IMG/VR virus record: IMGVR_UViG_3300030108_005940
Location: 60,776-124,775 of that record
Source: a virus
Reading direction: 5' to 3' (one strand)
DNA length: 64,000 bases
Position 1 is the stretch's first letter. Each line of letters starts with the position of its first letter. This document shows, piece by piece, positions 17,908 through 25,780 of this stretch. The notes beneath the pieces are model-generated. The model had not been told where the DNA came from. It was given only the letters and a program-made list of their open reading frames with translations, and ran no database searches. Position numbers and translations under genes: made by a program.

Positions 17908-18338
17908 GTATGTCACAAAGAGAAATTCTTGAAGCTAGTGACTCACTACGTCAGTGGTTTGATAGAGGTGGTACTGATCCTAAAACTGGTAAAAAGTTTA
18001 AAGGTTGGGTAAATTGTAAGACCGGAGGACCCTGTGGTCGTAAATCTAAAAAATCTGGTGGTAGCTACCCGGCTTGTCGTCCAACTAAAGCAGCTTGTAA
18101 AAGTATTAAAGGTAAGATGTACAAGAAGAAAGGACCGAAGCGTGTTAACTGGAAGAATAAAAAGAAAAAGAGTGAAAATGCTGAAGATGTACATAAGCCT
18201 GTTAAGCCTGGTATCTTAAAGAGTCGACTAGGTAAACTATCTTGTAGTAAAGTAAGAGGTGCAAAAGGTAAACTTAAAAATAAGGGTACACATTATGCAA
18301 AAGCTCTACAGCGTTATTTAAATTATCACTGTCAGTAA
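17904..18338 (+). CDS. Cys/Lys-rich DUF5872-like protein
   Basis: About 144 residues, very basic. I prefer the ATG at 17904, which forms an ATGA overlap with the previous stop; an in-frame ATG at 17892 is also possible. The early segment MSMSQREILEAS holds Ile-Leu-Glu-Ala, a possible gp21 site. Residues 20-65 have WVNCKTGGPCGRKSKK and YPACRPTKAAC, the W-V-x-x-K-T-G-x-P-C-G pattern of DUF5872-like proteins. A second module (KSRLGKLSCSKVRGAKGK to LNYHCQ) closes the protein. The conserved Cys may bind zinc. A nucleic-acid role is inferred from charge. Confidence 0.6.
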   Translation: MSMSQREILEASDSLRQWFDRGGTDPKTGKKFKGWVNCKTGGPCGRKSKKSGGSYPACRPTKAACKSIKGKMYKKKGPKRVNWKNKKKKSENAEDVHKPVKPGILKSRLGKLSCSKVRGAKGKLKNKGTHYAKALQRYLNYHCQ

Positions 18339-18344
18339 TAAATA
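18337..18344 (+). promoter_or_regulatory. late promoter box AATAAATA
   Basis: AATAAATA overlaps the preceding stop codon and ends 5 nt before the ATG at 18350. Confidence 0.5.
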
Positions 18345-18349
18345 ATATT

Positions 18350-18814
18350 ATGCAATTCGACGAACTAGTAAAACACCTCTTAAAAGAAAACTGGAAACGA
18401 GGAACCTCAAAGTCTCCTAAGGGTAAATCATTTGATATGTCGAGAGGAGGAGCTCCTAGCAATGTAGATGCTGCAAGTGACGGTTCTGGTGGTAGGTATA
18501 GACGTACACGACCTCCAAGCGCACCATCTAAGAAGACACACGGTGAGATGGAAGAAGAACCAGAAGAAGATGCTGAAAAGGTAGACAAAGATCGTATGAA
18601 GTGTAATAGTCCTCGTCGTACTTCAGGTGGTTCTAAGAAATTCGTTGTTAAAGCTTGTAAAGATGGTAAAGAAAAGATTGTACGCTTTGGGGATCCGAAT
18701 ATGAAGATCAAAAAGAGCAATCCAAAGCGTAGAAAGTCATTCCGCGCACGTCATAAGTGTGATCAGAAGAAAGATAAGTTCTCTGCTGGTTACTGGTCTT
18801 GTAAAAAGTGGTAG
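18350..18814 (+). CDS. basic putative packaged protein with targeting-like leader
   Basis: A 154-residue protein. The leader MQFDELVKHLLKENW is amphipathic and contains Leu11-Lys12-Glu13, a gp21-type site. The middle is Gly/Ser/Arg-rich and disordered, then acidic (EMEEEPEEDAEK). The C-terminal 50 residues (IVRFGDPNMKIKKSNPKRRK, then RARHKCDQKKDKFSAGYWSCKKW) form a Cys-bearing module that I recognise as widespread in marine T4-like phages but without a known function. It is the third Lys/Cys-rich protein in a row, suggesting a set of DNA-associated head proteins. Confidence 0.6.
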   Translation: MQFDELVKHLLKENWKRGTSKSPKGKSFDMSRGGAPSNVDAASDGSGGRYRRTRPPSAPSKKTHGEMEEEPEEDAEKVDKDRMKCNSPRRTSGGSKKFVVKACKDGKEKIVRFGDPNMKIKKSNPKRRKSFRARHKCDQKKDKFSAGYWSCKKW

Positions 18815-19206
18815 ATTTGGGTCATTGGGAGGGGGTTCTAGAAGAAAGTACGGACCTACCTTACGGTTTCATTTATAAGATAACTAATCTTACTAATGAC
18901 AAGAAGTATATTGGTAAAAAACAGTGCCAGTCAATAAGAAAGCGTCCCCCTTTGAAGGGTAAAAAGAATAAACGTCATGAAAGAATAGAAACTGACTGGA
19001 AGACTTACACATCTTCATCAAATGAGCTTAATAAAGACTTAGAACAGTTAGGAAAGGATAATTTTAAGTTTGAAATACTTAGATGGTGTGATTCCAAGTG
19101 GGAGTTGAGTTATTACGAAGCTAGATTACAATTTAAAGAAGAAGTATTGCTACGTAATGACTACTATAACGGAATCATCAATGTCAGAATCGGAGGACGT
19201 AAGTGA
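18808..19206 (+). CDS. GIY-YIG-like nuclease domain protein
   Basis: A 132-residue protein starting at GTG 18808, overlapping the previous stop. GFIYKITNLTNDKKYIGKK (residues 20-38) is a GIY-YIG-like strand pair (Y-x-Y-K-I-T-N ... K-Y-I-G). DWKTYTSSSNELNKDL and YEARLQFKEEVL follow the order seen in phage GIY-YIG proteins. These enzymes make single- or double-strand DNA cuts with a metal ion. Before the domain, Leu11-Glu12-Glu13-Ser fits a gp21 site. The presence of the catalytic Arg and Glu should be confirmed by alignment. Confidence 0.6.
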   Translation: MVDLGHWEGVLEESTDLPYGFIYKITNLTNDKKYIGKKQCQSIRKRPPLKGKKNKRHERIETDWKTYTSSSNELNKDLEQLGKDNFKFEILRWCDSKWELSYYEARLQFKEEVLLRNDYYNGIINVRIGGRK

Positions 19207-19651
19207 TCCTATACGTGGTTTTGAGTTTATTAACCTTAACAAGTGTTTAGCAAGGTCTTTTAACCAATATTTGTTGTATATTACTGAAAACGAGCTTAAA
19301 TTAACAAGAAAAGATAAGAATAAGCTTGGTATACACTTTATTATTAAAGAAATAGTTAAGGTTTGCTCTAAAACTAGTAACAGAAAGTGGTTTTATTATA
19401 AGACCAATATTAAAACAATAGAATATACCCTAGTAAAGCGTATTTTTAATGCACTACCTACTAATATTACATACAGTAAAGAAGATTTTACTACATTCTT
19501 AGATGAAAGAGACTATATCTCTTTTAATAAAAAAGACAAATCAGCAGTTTCATTTTATAAGTTTAGATTATTTCTTAGAAGGTACGAATTACAACAGATT
19601 GAAAGTGAGTTTCTATCTAATATAAATATAAAACTCTCACTACTTCCATAA
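19157..19651 (+). CDS. hypothetical helical protein, up to 164 aa
   Basis: A basic, mostly helical protein of unknown function, with Lys/Phe/Tyr-rich segments (KWFYYKTNIKTIEYTLVKRIF, FYKFRLFLRRYELQQIE). It overlaps the GIY-YIG gene. The first ATG is at 19157; an in-frame ATG at 19181 (MSESEDVSDP) gives a shorter overlap and is equally likely. There is no Shine-Dalgarno site to decide. No domain is recognised. The position between two cassette members suggests the same expression time. Confidence 0.55.
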   Translation: MTTITESSMSESEDVSDPIRGFEFINLNKCLARSFNQYLLYITENELKLTRKDKNKLGIHFIIKEIVKVCSKTSNRKWFYYKTNIKTIEYTLVKRIFNALPTNITYSKEDFTTFLDERDYISFNKKDKSAVSFYKFRLFLRRYELQQIESEFLSNINIKLSLLP

Positions 19652-19654
19652 ATA
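19647..19654 (+). promoter_or_regulatory. late promoter box CATAAATA
   Basis: CATAAATA ends 5 nt before the ATG at 19660 and overlaps the previous stop codon. Confidence 0.55.
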
Positions 19655-19659
19655 TATAC

Positions 19660-20028
19660 ATGAGTAAGTTTCTTAAGCTGATCGATGAAAATAGACCAGG
19701 TATTAATAGTGAGTATGTAATTTCCATTCAAGGACCTGCTGAGTTTGAAAATATTAACGTTTCAGGAGATGAATTTACATACGATTTACATGAAAAGATA
19801 AAAGCTGTAGTTGAAGGTAGAGCTGATATTATAGTTCATGAAGAAGATCAAGAAGGTATTTTGTCGGACAAAGAAAGAGATGCTTTGAAGGTTGCTTCTG
19901 AGTTAGTAAAGGAACCTAAAAAGAGTGCATTTGGTAGGGATCCTAAAAAGGCTCTTCAAAAATCCCTTGGTAAAATGTATAAAGGAATATCAAAAAGAGT
20001 GAATGATGTAGCTAAAGATTTATCATGA
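19660..20028 (+). CDS. small putative packaged protein with targeting-like leader
   Basis: A 122-residue protein. The leader MSKFLKLIDENRP matches the Met-Lys-x-Phe-type start shared by several genes here and contains Ile8-Asp9-Glu10, a gp21-type site. The middle is a short alpha/beta stretch (YVISIQGPAEFENINVSGDEF). The C-terminal 50 residues are basic and helical (KKALQKSLGKMYKGISKRVND). No family is recognised. The stop overlaps the next start by 4 nt, so translation is probably coupled. Confidence 0.55.
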   Translation: MSKFLKLIDENRPGINSEYVISIQGPAEFENINVSGDEFTYDLHEKIKAVVEGRADIIVHEEDQEGILSDKERDALKVASELVKEPKKSAFGRDPKKALQKSLGKMYKGISKRVNDVAKDLS

Positions 20029-20366
20029 AAAAAACATTAAAATTAATAGAACAACAATTAGCTTTACTTGAGCAGGATGCAGTTGAAGAGGTAGATGTTG
20101 ATGTTGAAATAGATGATGCAACTAATGTTGCGGATATACCAAAATCACCTCGAGGTATTACCCCAGAGGGTGAGGTATATGTAGCTGATTTGTTAACAAA
20201 CGCTTTTATATACGCACCAAGCATGGACGATATTAATATTGCTGCAGAATCAAATAAGGTGTTTGGAAGAACAGAACCTAGAAAAGTTATCGAGACAATC
20301 GAAAGGTTAGTTGAATTTTCTGATGAAACTGTTGAGCAAGAACTTGAAGATTTAGACGCACAATAA
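20025..20366 (+). CDS. small acidic putative packaged protein with targeting-like leader
   Basis: A 113-residue acidic protein. The leader MKKTLKLIEQQLALLEQDA is an amphipathic helix with Leu-Leu-Glu at residues 14-16. It is followed by an acidic linker (VEEVDVDVEIDD) and a helical domain with SPRGITPEGEVYVADLLTNAF. No enzyme motif is seen. It lies between two cassette genes with an ATGA overlap upstream and a 1-nt gap downstream. Function unknown; virion location is inferred from the leader. Confidence 0.55.
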   Translation: MKKTLKLIEQQLALLEQDAVEEVDVDVEIDDATNVADIPKSPRGITPEGEVYVADLLTNAFIYAPSMDDINIAAESNKVFGRTEPRKVIETIERLVEFSDETVEQELEDLDAQ

Positions 20367-20367
20367 T

Positions 20368-21522
20368 ATGCAGTGGTCATTGGAAGATATCTATAAGAAG
20401 CAGGTACGGGGTAAAATTCCTGTGCGTAAACATCTACGAGTGTTAGGCGAAGATAATCAACAACAATTATTTAGACAATTGACTGGTGGTCAACGTAAAG
20501 GTGAAGAAGTTACGGTTTCACAAAAAGATCAAGAATCTGGTAAATATGATGTTGAGATAGGAGAGACGTTGACATTAACAGATGAAGATGTAGAAAATTT
20601 TAATTTATTATCTGATACCGATAAGCAAAAAATTAAAAAAATGTTAGATAGTAAAAATTTTGCTGGTCTATCTAGAAGCGCACTACACGGTGAAAGTGAA
20701 AAATATAAAAACCAGGCATATGAAATATTATTAAAAAGCGGTGAATTAACCGGAGATCAATTAGAAAGTGTTTTGAGAGATATTCAAGCTGGAAAAGCAG
20801 TAAACGTTAATAAATTAGTAACACCCGGTAATTATAAGATACGTGATATATTTACTTCAGATGAATCTTTAACAGCTTTTAATTTATTACGTAATATTGG
20901 CTCTGGTGATTTACAAAAAGGACCTGGAGAGGTTGCTTTAGATTTAATGTCTCCGGATATTAACCTTTCTACAAAAGGAGACATTGACATTAATGGTGAA
21001 CTGTATGAGTTAAAATTAAATGGAGGTCGTATAAGTGATAAAGCTGGACCAGATCCAAAGAAGATGAAAGATTTAATTGAATCTTATATAGGACCATTTG
21101 ATTTAGGTCAGCAAGTTTTAAATATAGAAAACTTTATTAAATTATTAAACGAAAGAGCTAAAACCAACCCCGATATTAATTTTAAAGAATTAGCTTATAG
21201 GGTATTTTCCTCTATCCTTGATGAAGAGCATTCAATTTCTATAGCAAATTTATTTGAAACTGTACCTTTGAACTTTGATAAAATTAATAATGAAGTAATT
21301 AAACAGAGTTTTAACTGGTATAAAGATACTAAAGCAGGGACAGATGGTGAGTGGGATAAGCTTATAGGTATTAACACAGCAACTGCTGTACCTGGAGTTG
21401 CAGTTGTATCAACAGGAGAAGAATTTACAAAAGTGCCGCAGAAAAAACTTAACATTAATATTATTCGATCTGGGTCCGGTACCAGAGAAAATTATATAGA
21501 TTTTTACCCTAAAATTGGATGA
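20368..21522 (+). CDS. PD-(D/E)XK-like nuclease candidate
   Basis: A 384-residue protein starting MQWSLEDIYKKQVRGKIPVR, an N-terminus that recurs in marine T4-like phages. Leu26-Gly27-Glu28 could be a gp21 site. GPGEVALDLM (Glu188), KGDIDING (Asp205 and Asp207) and YELKLNGG (Glu214-x-Lys216) give the E...D...E-x-K order of PD-(D/E)XK nucleases. This fold cuts DNA with Mg ions in restriction, repair and packaging enzymes. The C-terminal 150 residues are not recognised. It overlaps the ligase-like gene by 4 nt. Nuclease activity is a prediction from motif spacing. Confidence 0.5.
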   Translation: MQWSLEDIYKKQVRGKIPVRKHLRVLGEDNQQQLFRQLTGGQRKGEEVTVSQKDQESGKYDVEIGETLTLTDEDVENFNLLSDTDKQKIKKMLDSKNFAGLSRSALHGESEKYKNQAYEILLKSGELTGDQLESVLRDIQAGKAVNVNKLVTPGNYKIRDIFTSDESLTAFNLLRNIGSGDLQKGPGEVALDLMSPDINLSTKGDIDINGELYELKLNGGRISDKAGPDPKKMKDLIESYIGPFDLGQQVLNIENFIKLLNERAKTNPDINFKELAYRVFSSILDEEHSISIANLFETVPLNFDKINNEVIKQSFNWYKDTKAGTDGEWDKLIGINTATAVPGVAVVSTGEEFTKVPQKKLNINIIRSGSGTRENYIDFYPKIG

Positions 21523-22727
21523 AAAAATTTAAATTATATTTTGAAGATTACTTAGAGCTTCTAGAAGAAGCTAAAGCTAATACTCACTTAACACATCTTG
21601 AAGAATTAATTCTTACCAAGGGAGCTGGGGGATATGATCAAGCTAAAGGCTTTTTAGTTAATTTACTAGGTCATCTACAAGGAAAGAGTAAGAGAAAGAT
21701 CGGTACTACGGTAAAATGGGATGGAGCGCCTGCTATTTTTGCAGGTAAACATCCAGAAACTGGTAAATTTTTTGTTGGTACTAAATCTATCTTTAATAGA
21801 GAGCCTAAAATTAACTATACTGAGCAAGATATTGAAGTTAACCATGGACACGCTCCTGGTTTAGCAGATAAACTTAAAAAGGCTTTAAAATATCTACCTA
21901 AATTAGGTATTAAAAACATTGTACAAGGGGACTTTATGTTTGATTCTTCTTCTGTAAAGAAAGAAAACATCGATGGTGAGGTACATTACACTTTTCAACC
22001 AAATACAATTAAGTATGCTGTAGAAGCTGACTCAGATTTAGGTAAGCAAATAGCTAACTCTGTGTTTGGTATTATATTTCACACTGAATATGATGGTTTA
22101 GATAGTCCTGCATCATTTGGTGCCAAGGTAAACAAATTAAAGAAGGTACCAGGTGTATGGTTTGATGATGCTTTCTTTAAAGATGATACAGGGGTAGTAA
22201 ATTTAACTAAAGATGAAGTAAAGCAGGTTAGAGATTTAATAAAAACTGCTGATTCTATCAAAATAGATTACAAAGACTTACCTTCAGATCTTCTCAACCC
22301 TTATATTAATACGGAGATTCGAGAAGGTAAGTTCTTAAATGATCCAGAAGAGTCTTATAGGAACTTTATTGATTGGTATACATCTAGAATTAAAAAAGAA
22401 ATAGATAAGAGAAAATCTGTACGAGGTAAGCAAAGATTAGAAGAAACACTTAAGCAAAAAACGGCTCAGTTTGAAGCTCAAAAAGATGATATAGTTAATT
22501 TGTTTAAAGTAAGTAGTTTACTATCACAAGCTAAACAAATCTTTATTAACAAGTATAATAATGCTGTATATAATACAAAGCACTTTATCGATGAAGGTGA
22601 AGGTGTATTGAGAGTTACTTCTCCGGAGGGATATGTAGCAGTTGATAGGGATGGTAATGCTGTTAAGCTTGTTAACCGGTTAGATTTTAGTTCAGCTAAC
22701 TTTCAAAAAGATAAGCCCGGGTCATGA
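21519..22727 (+). CDS. ligase-like nucleotidyltransferase (DUF6267-like) with targeting leader
   Basis: A 402-residue protein. The leader MKKFKLYFEDYLELLEEA closely resembles the T4 capsid-targeting peptide and has Leu15-Glu16-Glu17 before Ala18. THLEELILTKG follows. TTVKWDGAPAIFAG (Lys66-x-Asp-Gly69) is motif I of the covalent nucleotidyltransferases (DNA/RNA ligases, capping enzymes); FFVGTKSIFNR and VQGDFMFD could be motifs Ia-III. The C-terminal third is helical and Lys-rich. RNA or DNA joining, or protein/RNA nucleotidylation, is predicted. It overlaps both neighbours by 4 nt. Confidence 0.65.
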   Translation: MKKFKLYFEDYLELLEEAKANTHLTHLEELILTKGAGGYDQAKGFLVNLLGHLQGKSKRKIGTTVKWDGAPAIFAGKHPETGKFFVGTKSIFNREPKINYTEQDIEVNHGHAPGLADKLKKALKYLPKLGIKNIVQGDFMFDSSSVKKENIDGEVHYTFQPNTIKYAVEADSDLGKQIANSVFGIIFHTEYDGLDSPASFGAKVNKLKKVPGVWFDDAFFKDDTGVVNLTKDEVKQVRDLIKTADSIKIDYKDLPSDLLNPYINTEIREGKFLNDPEESYRNFIDWYTSRIKKEIDKRKSVRGKQRLEETLKQKTAQFEAQKDDIVNLFKVSSLLSQAKQIFINKYNNAVYNTKHFIDEGEGVLRVTSPEGYVAVDRDGNAVKLVNRLDFSSANFQKDKPGS

Positions 22728-23263
22728 GGACATTTAAGGAGTATTTCGAAGATATGGAGACGAGAGTGGATAGAATCGCTCTACTCCCGGGTGGTTTTAA
22801 ACCTCCAACAAAGGGTCATTTTAATGCTTTGAGGTATTTACTTGATGATGCTGATCGTGGTGTTGTATTTATTGGTGGTAAGGAGCGTGAAGGTATTACA
22901 CCTGAGCAATCTGAGCAAATATGGAACATATATACAAAGTATGTTGATAAGCCTGTTGAAGTTGTATATGTACCTAATCCAGTAAGAGCTGTATATGATT
23001 TTGCTGATAATAATTTAGACAAGACTTTGCTCGTTGGCGCTGGTGAAAAGGACGAAGATGTTAAACGTTATAAATATTTTTTAGATAATGTTGAAAAATA
23101 CCCCTACGTTAATGTAGTAAAGATACCTATGCAAGAAGAAGGTATATCAGGTAGTGATACTAGAAAAATGATACAACAAGATATAGATGATGCATTAGAT
23201 TATTTTGTACCTGATAATGTATCCATTGAAGATAGAGATCAAATAAAAGCTATACTAGCATAA
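22724..23263 (+). CDS. HxGH-type nucleotidyltransferase with targeting leader
   Basis: A 179-residue enzyme. Residues 1-12 (MRTFKEYFEDME) are a T4-like capsid-targeting leader, though without a clean (L/I)-x-E site. LLPGGFKPPTKGHFNAL (20-36) is the nucleotide-binding (T/H)xGH signature, and GISGSDTRKMI near the C-terminus is the ISxTxxR motif. This superfamily includes NMN adenylyltransferase, pantetheine-phosphate adenylyltransferase and cytidylyltransferases. Phages such as KVP40 carry NadM-like enzymes for NAD synthesis. The substrate cannot be read from sequence. It overlaps the ligase-like gene by 4 nt. Confidence 0.75.
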   Translation: MRTFKEYFEDMETRVDRIALLPGGFKPPTKGHFNALRYLLDDADRGVVFIGGKEREGITPEQSEQIWNIYTKYVDKPVEVVYVPNPVRAVYDFADNNLDKTLLVGAGEKDEDVKRYKYFLDNVEKYPYVNVVKIPMQEEGISGSDTRKMIQQDIDDALDYFVPDNVSIEDRDQIKAILA

Positions 23264-23266
23264 ATA
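23259..23266 (+). promoter_or_regulatory. late promoter box CATAAATA
   Basis: CATAAATA overlaps the preceding stop codon and ends 5 nt before the ATG at 23272. Confidence 0.55.
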
Positions 23267-23271
23267 ATAAT

Positions 23272-23706
23272 ATGAGAGATAAGAAGCGTAAAGAATTAGC
23301 TATGCTTGAAGAAGCCTATACAAAGGTTAATGAAAATTTAGGACCAGCAGCTCTTACTGCTTCAGTACCAGGTGTAAGTCAAATGCCTTTAGTAGTTGCA
23401 CAAGAACCTGTTGAAGACGAAAGTTGTGGTGAATATGATCAATCAGAAATTGATATGGCGGGTAGAGATTTACTTAAAGCACAAGAGTACGCAGCTAAGT
23501 TAACCGCTATGGTACAGCAGGTTCCAGGTTTAGATGGATGGGTTTCCGCTAAGATAACAAAAGCTTCAGATTATCTTTCCTCTGTATACCATTTTCTCGA
23601 TTATGAGTTACGCGAAAAACCACAAGAAGTTGTTGTAGATGTAGAGGAGATTGAAGCTCCAGTAGACGTCTTTAATGTTGGGTATGAAGAAGCAGAAACC
23701 ACTTGA
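23272..23706 (+). CDS. conserved T4-like phage protein with targeting-like leader
   Basis: A 144-residue protein. The basic leader ends at Leu12-Glu13-Glu14-Ala15, a good gp21-type site. Residues 60-115 (LLKAQEYAAKLTAMVQQVPGLDGWVSAKITKASDYLSSVYHFLDYE, quoted here only in part as GWVSAKITKASDYLSSVYH) are a helical module I recognise from many marine T4-like phages, without a known role. The C-terminus is acidic and Val-rich. It has its own late promoter box and is likely a head-internal or head-associated protein. Confidence 0.6.
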   Translation: MRDKKRKELAMLEEAYTKVNENLGPAALTASVPGVSQMPLVVAQEPVEDESCGEYDQSEIDMAGRDLLKAQEYAAKLTAMVQQVPGLDGWVSAKITKASDYLSSVYHFLDYELREKPQEVVVDVEEIEAPVDVFNVGYEEAETT

Positions 23707-23713
23707 CCTGATT

Positions 23714-23721
23714 CATAAATA
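23714..23721 (+). promoter_or_regulatory. late promoter box CATAAATA
   Basis: CATAAATA ends 9 nt before the ATG at 23731, in the only intergenic space between the two genes. Confidence 0.55.
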
Positions 23722-23730
23722 GCAGTTGTT

Positions 23731-24171
23731 ATGAAGAAGTTTAACCAATTTTTTATAGAAAAACAAGTCTTAGGATTAATAGAATTCTTTGATGTGGATG
23801 GTGTTGGTAAAATTCCTTCAAAGCTTGATTCCGGTAATGGTGCATATAACGTTATACATGGTGAAGATATACAAATACAGGGTAATAAAGTATTGTTTAG
23901 AACAGTAAATAACAAACACCTTATAAAAGATAAAATAGACGATATTGTTATTAACGTAGGTGCAGGTAATACAGAAGAAAGACCTGTAGTTAACTTCGAT
24001 CTTAAAATAGGTAATAAAGAGTTTAAAGATATTCCTTTCTCAGTTGGTAATAGAGAGAGTAACTTATTTAAAATATTAGTAAGTAAAGAATTTATTGAAA
24101 AGGAACTCGATGCTCTTATTGACGTGAGTCAGGAAAATATTGCAGGTAAAGATATTGAAGCTAATTACTAA
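23731..24171 (+). CDS. retropepsin-like aspartic protease candidate with targeting leader
   Basis: A 146-residue protein. The leader MKKFNQFFIEKQVLGLIE is very close to the T4 peptide pattern and has Phe-Ile-Glu (8-10) and Leu-Ile-Glu (16-18). IPSKLDSGNGAYNVIHG (28-44) resembles the D-[ST]-G catalytic loop (Asp33-Ser34-Gly35) of retropepsins and RimK-associated proteases (K-L-D-T-G-A). VNFDLKIGNKEFKDIPFSV and NRESNLFKILVSKEFI follow the strand order of that fold. The Asn in place of Ala after the DSG is unusual. It would act as a dimer. It ends in a 4-nt overlap with the converging gene. Confidence 0.5.
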   Translation: MKKFNQFFIEKQVLGLIEFFDVDGVGKIPSKLDSGNGAYNVIHGEDIQIQGNKVLFRTVNNKHLIKDKIDDIVINVGAGNTEERPVVNFDLKIGNKEFKDIPFSVGNRESNLFKILVSKEFIEKELDALIDVSQENIAGKDIEANY

Positions 24172-24698
24172 AACCAAGTAGGTTTCCAGCGTAATGTCCA
24201 AGTAGCAAAGTCTTTATCATGACGAATATACTCTCTATATTTGTCAATTGTAGAAAGATTATCAAAACCTTCTACTTTTCTACAATCGCAATCATTGCTG
24301 ATAGCTAAAGCATAATCGGTTAAACCAGTTTTACTCATAATTGTATTATGAATATTTTGACCACACCACTCAATAAACGTTTTTGTAAAATGCTCTTTAG
24401 ATTCAGGCCACCTATACATACGTTCAGTAAACATTTCCAGCGTATGGTCAACTAACCATATAAAGTTATCTTTAGTTTCTCTTGCCCATATAGAACATTG
24501 ATGGTTGAAATAACCTTTACCTCTTCTTCGAGGTTTTCCTGTTGAAGTTCTAGGAGTAGAAGGATGATCTAACACTTCTTGAGGAAATGCATGTGCTAAC
24601 ATAATAGCTCCTTCAATTTGCATCTTTGATCTTACATGTTGATCACATAAATTATAAGTAGAGACGATAGGGTCGTCATCCGTTACAAAAATATTCAT
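24168..24698 (-). CDS. conserved phage protein (MNIF-x-x-D-x-DP type)
   Basis: A 176-residue protein. The N-terminus NIFVTDDDPIVSTYNLCDQH and the C-terminal TWTLRWKPTWF follow a pattern I recognise from many large phages (start MNIF...D-x-DP, early Cys-Asp-x-His-Val). No function can be assigned. There are several conserved His, Cys and Trp. It lies immediately downstream of folE2 on the same strand (22 nt), so a link with deazaguanine metabolism or DNA modification is possible but not shown. Confidence 0.6.
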   Translation of the reverse strand: MNIFVTDDDPIVSTYNLCDQHVRSKMQIEGAIMLAHAFPQEVLDHPSTPRTSTGKPRRRGKGYFNHQCSIWARETKDNFIWLVDHTLEMFTERMYRWPESKEHFTKTFIEWCGQNIHNTIMSKTGLTDYALAISNDCDCRKVEGFDNLSTIDKYREYIRHDKDFATWTLRWKPTWF

Positions 24699-24720
24699 TC
24701 CTTTATTGTAGAAATGTTCC

Positions 24721-25770
24721 TTATCTTAATCCAGTAGATTCAAAAACATCTCTAGTAACACCAGCTTTAAAACCACCTTCAATACCTTTTACAATAACCG
24801 ATACAGCATTGTGACTATGTAAGCTTTCGTTATGAGAAGCAACGATCTTAAAGTCTAAAATACGAGATTCATTAGTAAGTTTTTCATAAAGCAATCTAAC
24901 TGCATCTTCTACAAACTTTAAATAAGCACCATTCTTTTCAGCAAATGCTTGCTCATCTTCCCTCTTAACCATAACTTGAGTCTCAGTCTGTAAAGCCGCT
25001 AGGCATAACTCTTGAATATCTTCAATCCAAAGCATATCTTCAAATCTAACACTAACACGAGCAACACTTCTTTGACTATGAGGTACAGTAGCTCTATTAC
25101 GATATTTTTCAGCATGCTCACTTAACTCAAAGCTGCAAGGGCAAGCAGAAGAATAAACAAAATCAAAATGAATATACTTTTTAAATTGACCATCTTTAGT
25201 TAAATCACCTTCAAATACTACATCATAATACTGATAACCTTCTAAACCACTACGTAAACTATTTTGCTTAATAGGGTAAGATATTTTAAGCATTATTCTA
25301 GAATCAAAGCACTTAAGATTATTTTTATAAGTTTCTAAAACATCTTTAATTTTATCTATACTAAACGTTTCATCTTTATGATCATAAAAACTTCTCATAA
25401 TACGTGACATATTAATACCTTTCTTATGAGCTTCTAAACTAACACTACCTGTTACACTTGTTTCAAGTTCAATAGTTTTACCATTTCTTTTCTTGTATGT
25501 TAAAGGTAATTTAAAATTATGTATACCAACTTGTTGAATAGGAACTGCTGCTCCTTGAATTAAACTAGAAGGTCCGTTCTGAAGATCAGGTAATGAAGAA
25601 ATATATTTTTTATTAGCGTTAACTTTATCATCATAAACTCTAATAGGAGGAAAATAACTCTTGCTATATTCCTCGCCCATTAACTCTTTTGCAATAATAT
25701 CCTTTTCACCAGTTAGTTCATCATCTTCACCTAACCATTCATAATTAGTATCTTCTTTACTTTTACTCAT
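24721..25770 (-). CDS. folE2: FolE2, GTP cyclohydrolase I type IB
   Basis: A 349-residue enzyme that converts GTP to 7,8-dihydroneopterin triphosphate, the first step to preQ0 (and folate). HKKGINMSRIMRSFYD and YSSACPCSFELSEH (with the catalytic/metal Cys) are GCYH-IB signatures, and RVSVRFEDMLWIEDI plus VASHNESLHSHNAVSV complete the T-fold. The N-terminal 60 residues are a phage-type extension. Type IB enzymes use several metals and do not need zinc. It has an early-type promoter just upstream. Partners QueD, QueE and QueC are in the window. Confidence 0.9.
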   Translation of the reverse strand: MSKSKEDTNYEWLGEDDELTGEKDIIAKELMGEEYSKSYFPPIRVYDDKVNANKKYISSLPDLQNGPSSLIQGAAVPIQQVGIHNFKLPLTYKKRNGKTIELETSVTGSVSLEAHKKGINMSRIMRSFYDHKDETFSIDKIKDVLETYKNNLKCFDSRIMLKISYPIKQNSLRSGLEGYQYYDVVFEGDLTKDGQFKKYIHFDFVYSSACPCSFELSEHAEKYRNRATVPHSQRSVARVSVRFEDMLWIEDIQELCLAALQTETQVMVKREDEQAFAEKNGAYLKFVEDAVRLLYEKLTNESRILDFKIVASHNESLHSHNAVSVIVKGIEGGFKAGVTRDVFESTGLR

Positions 25771-25780
25771 GTATATTATT

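Noticed and set aside
24168-24698. Pyrimidine-dimer glycosylase (DenV) or DpdA
   Set aside because: No DenV catalytic Thr/Glu start and no TGT-type barrel motifs; left unassigned.
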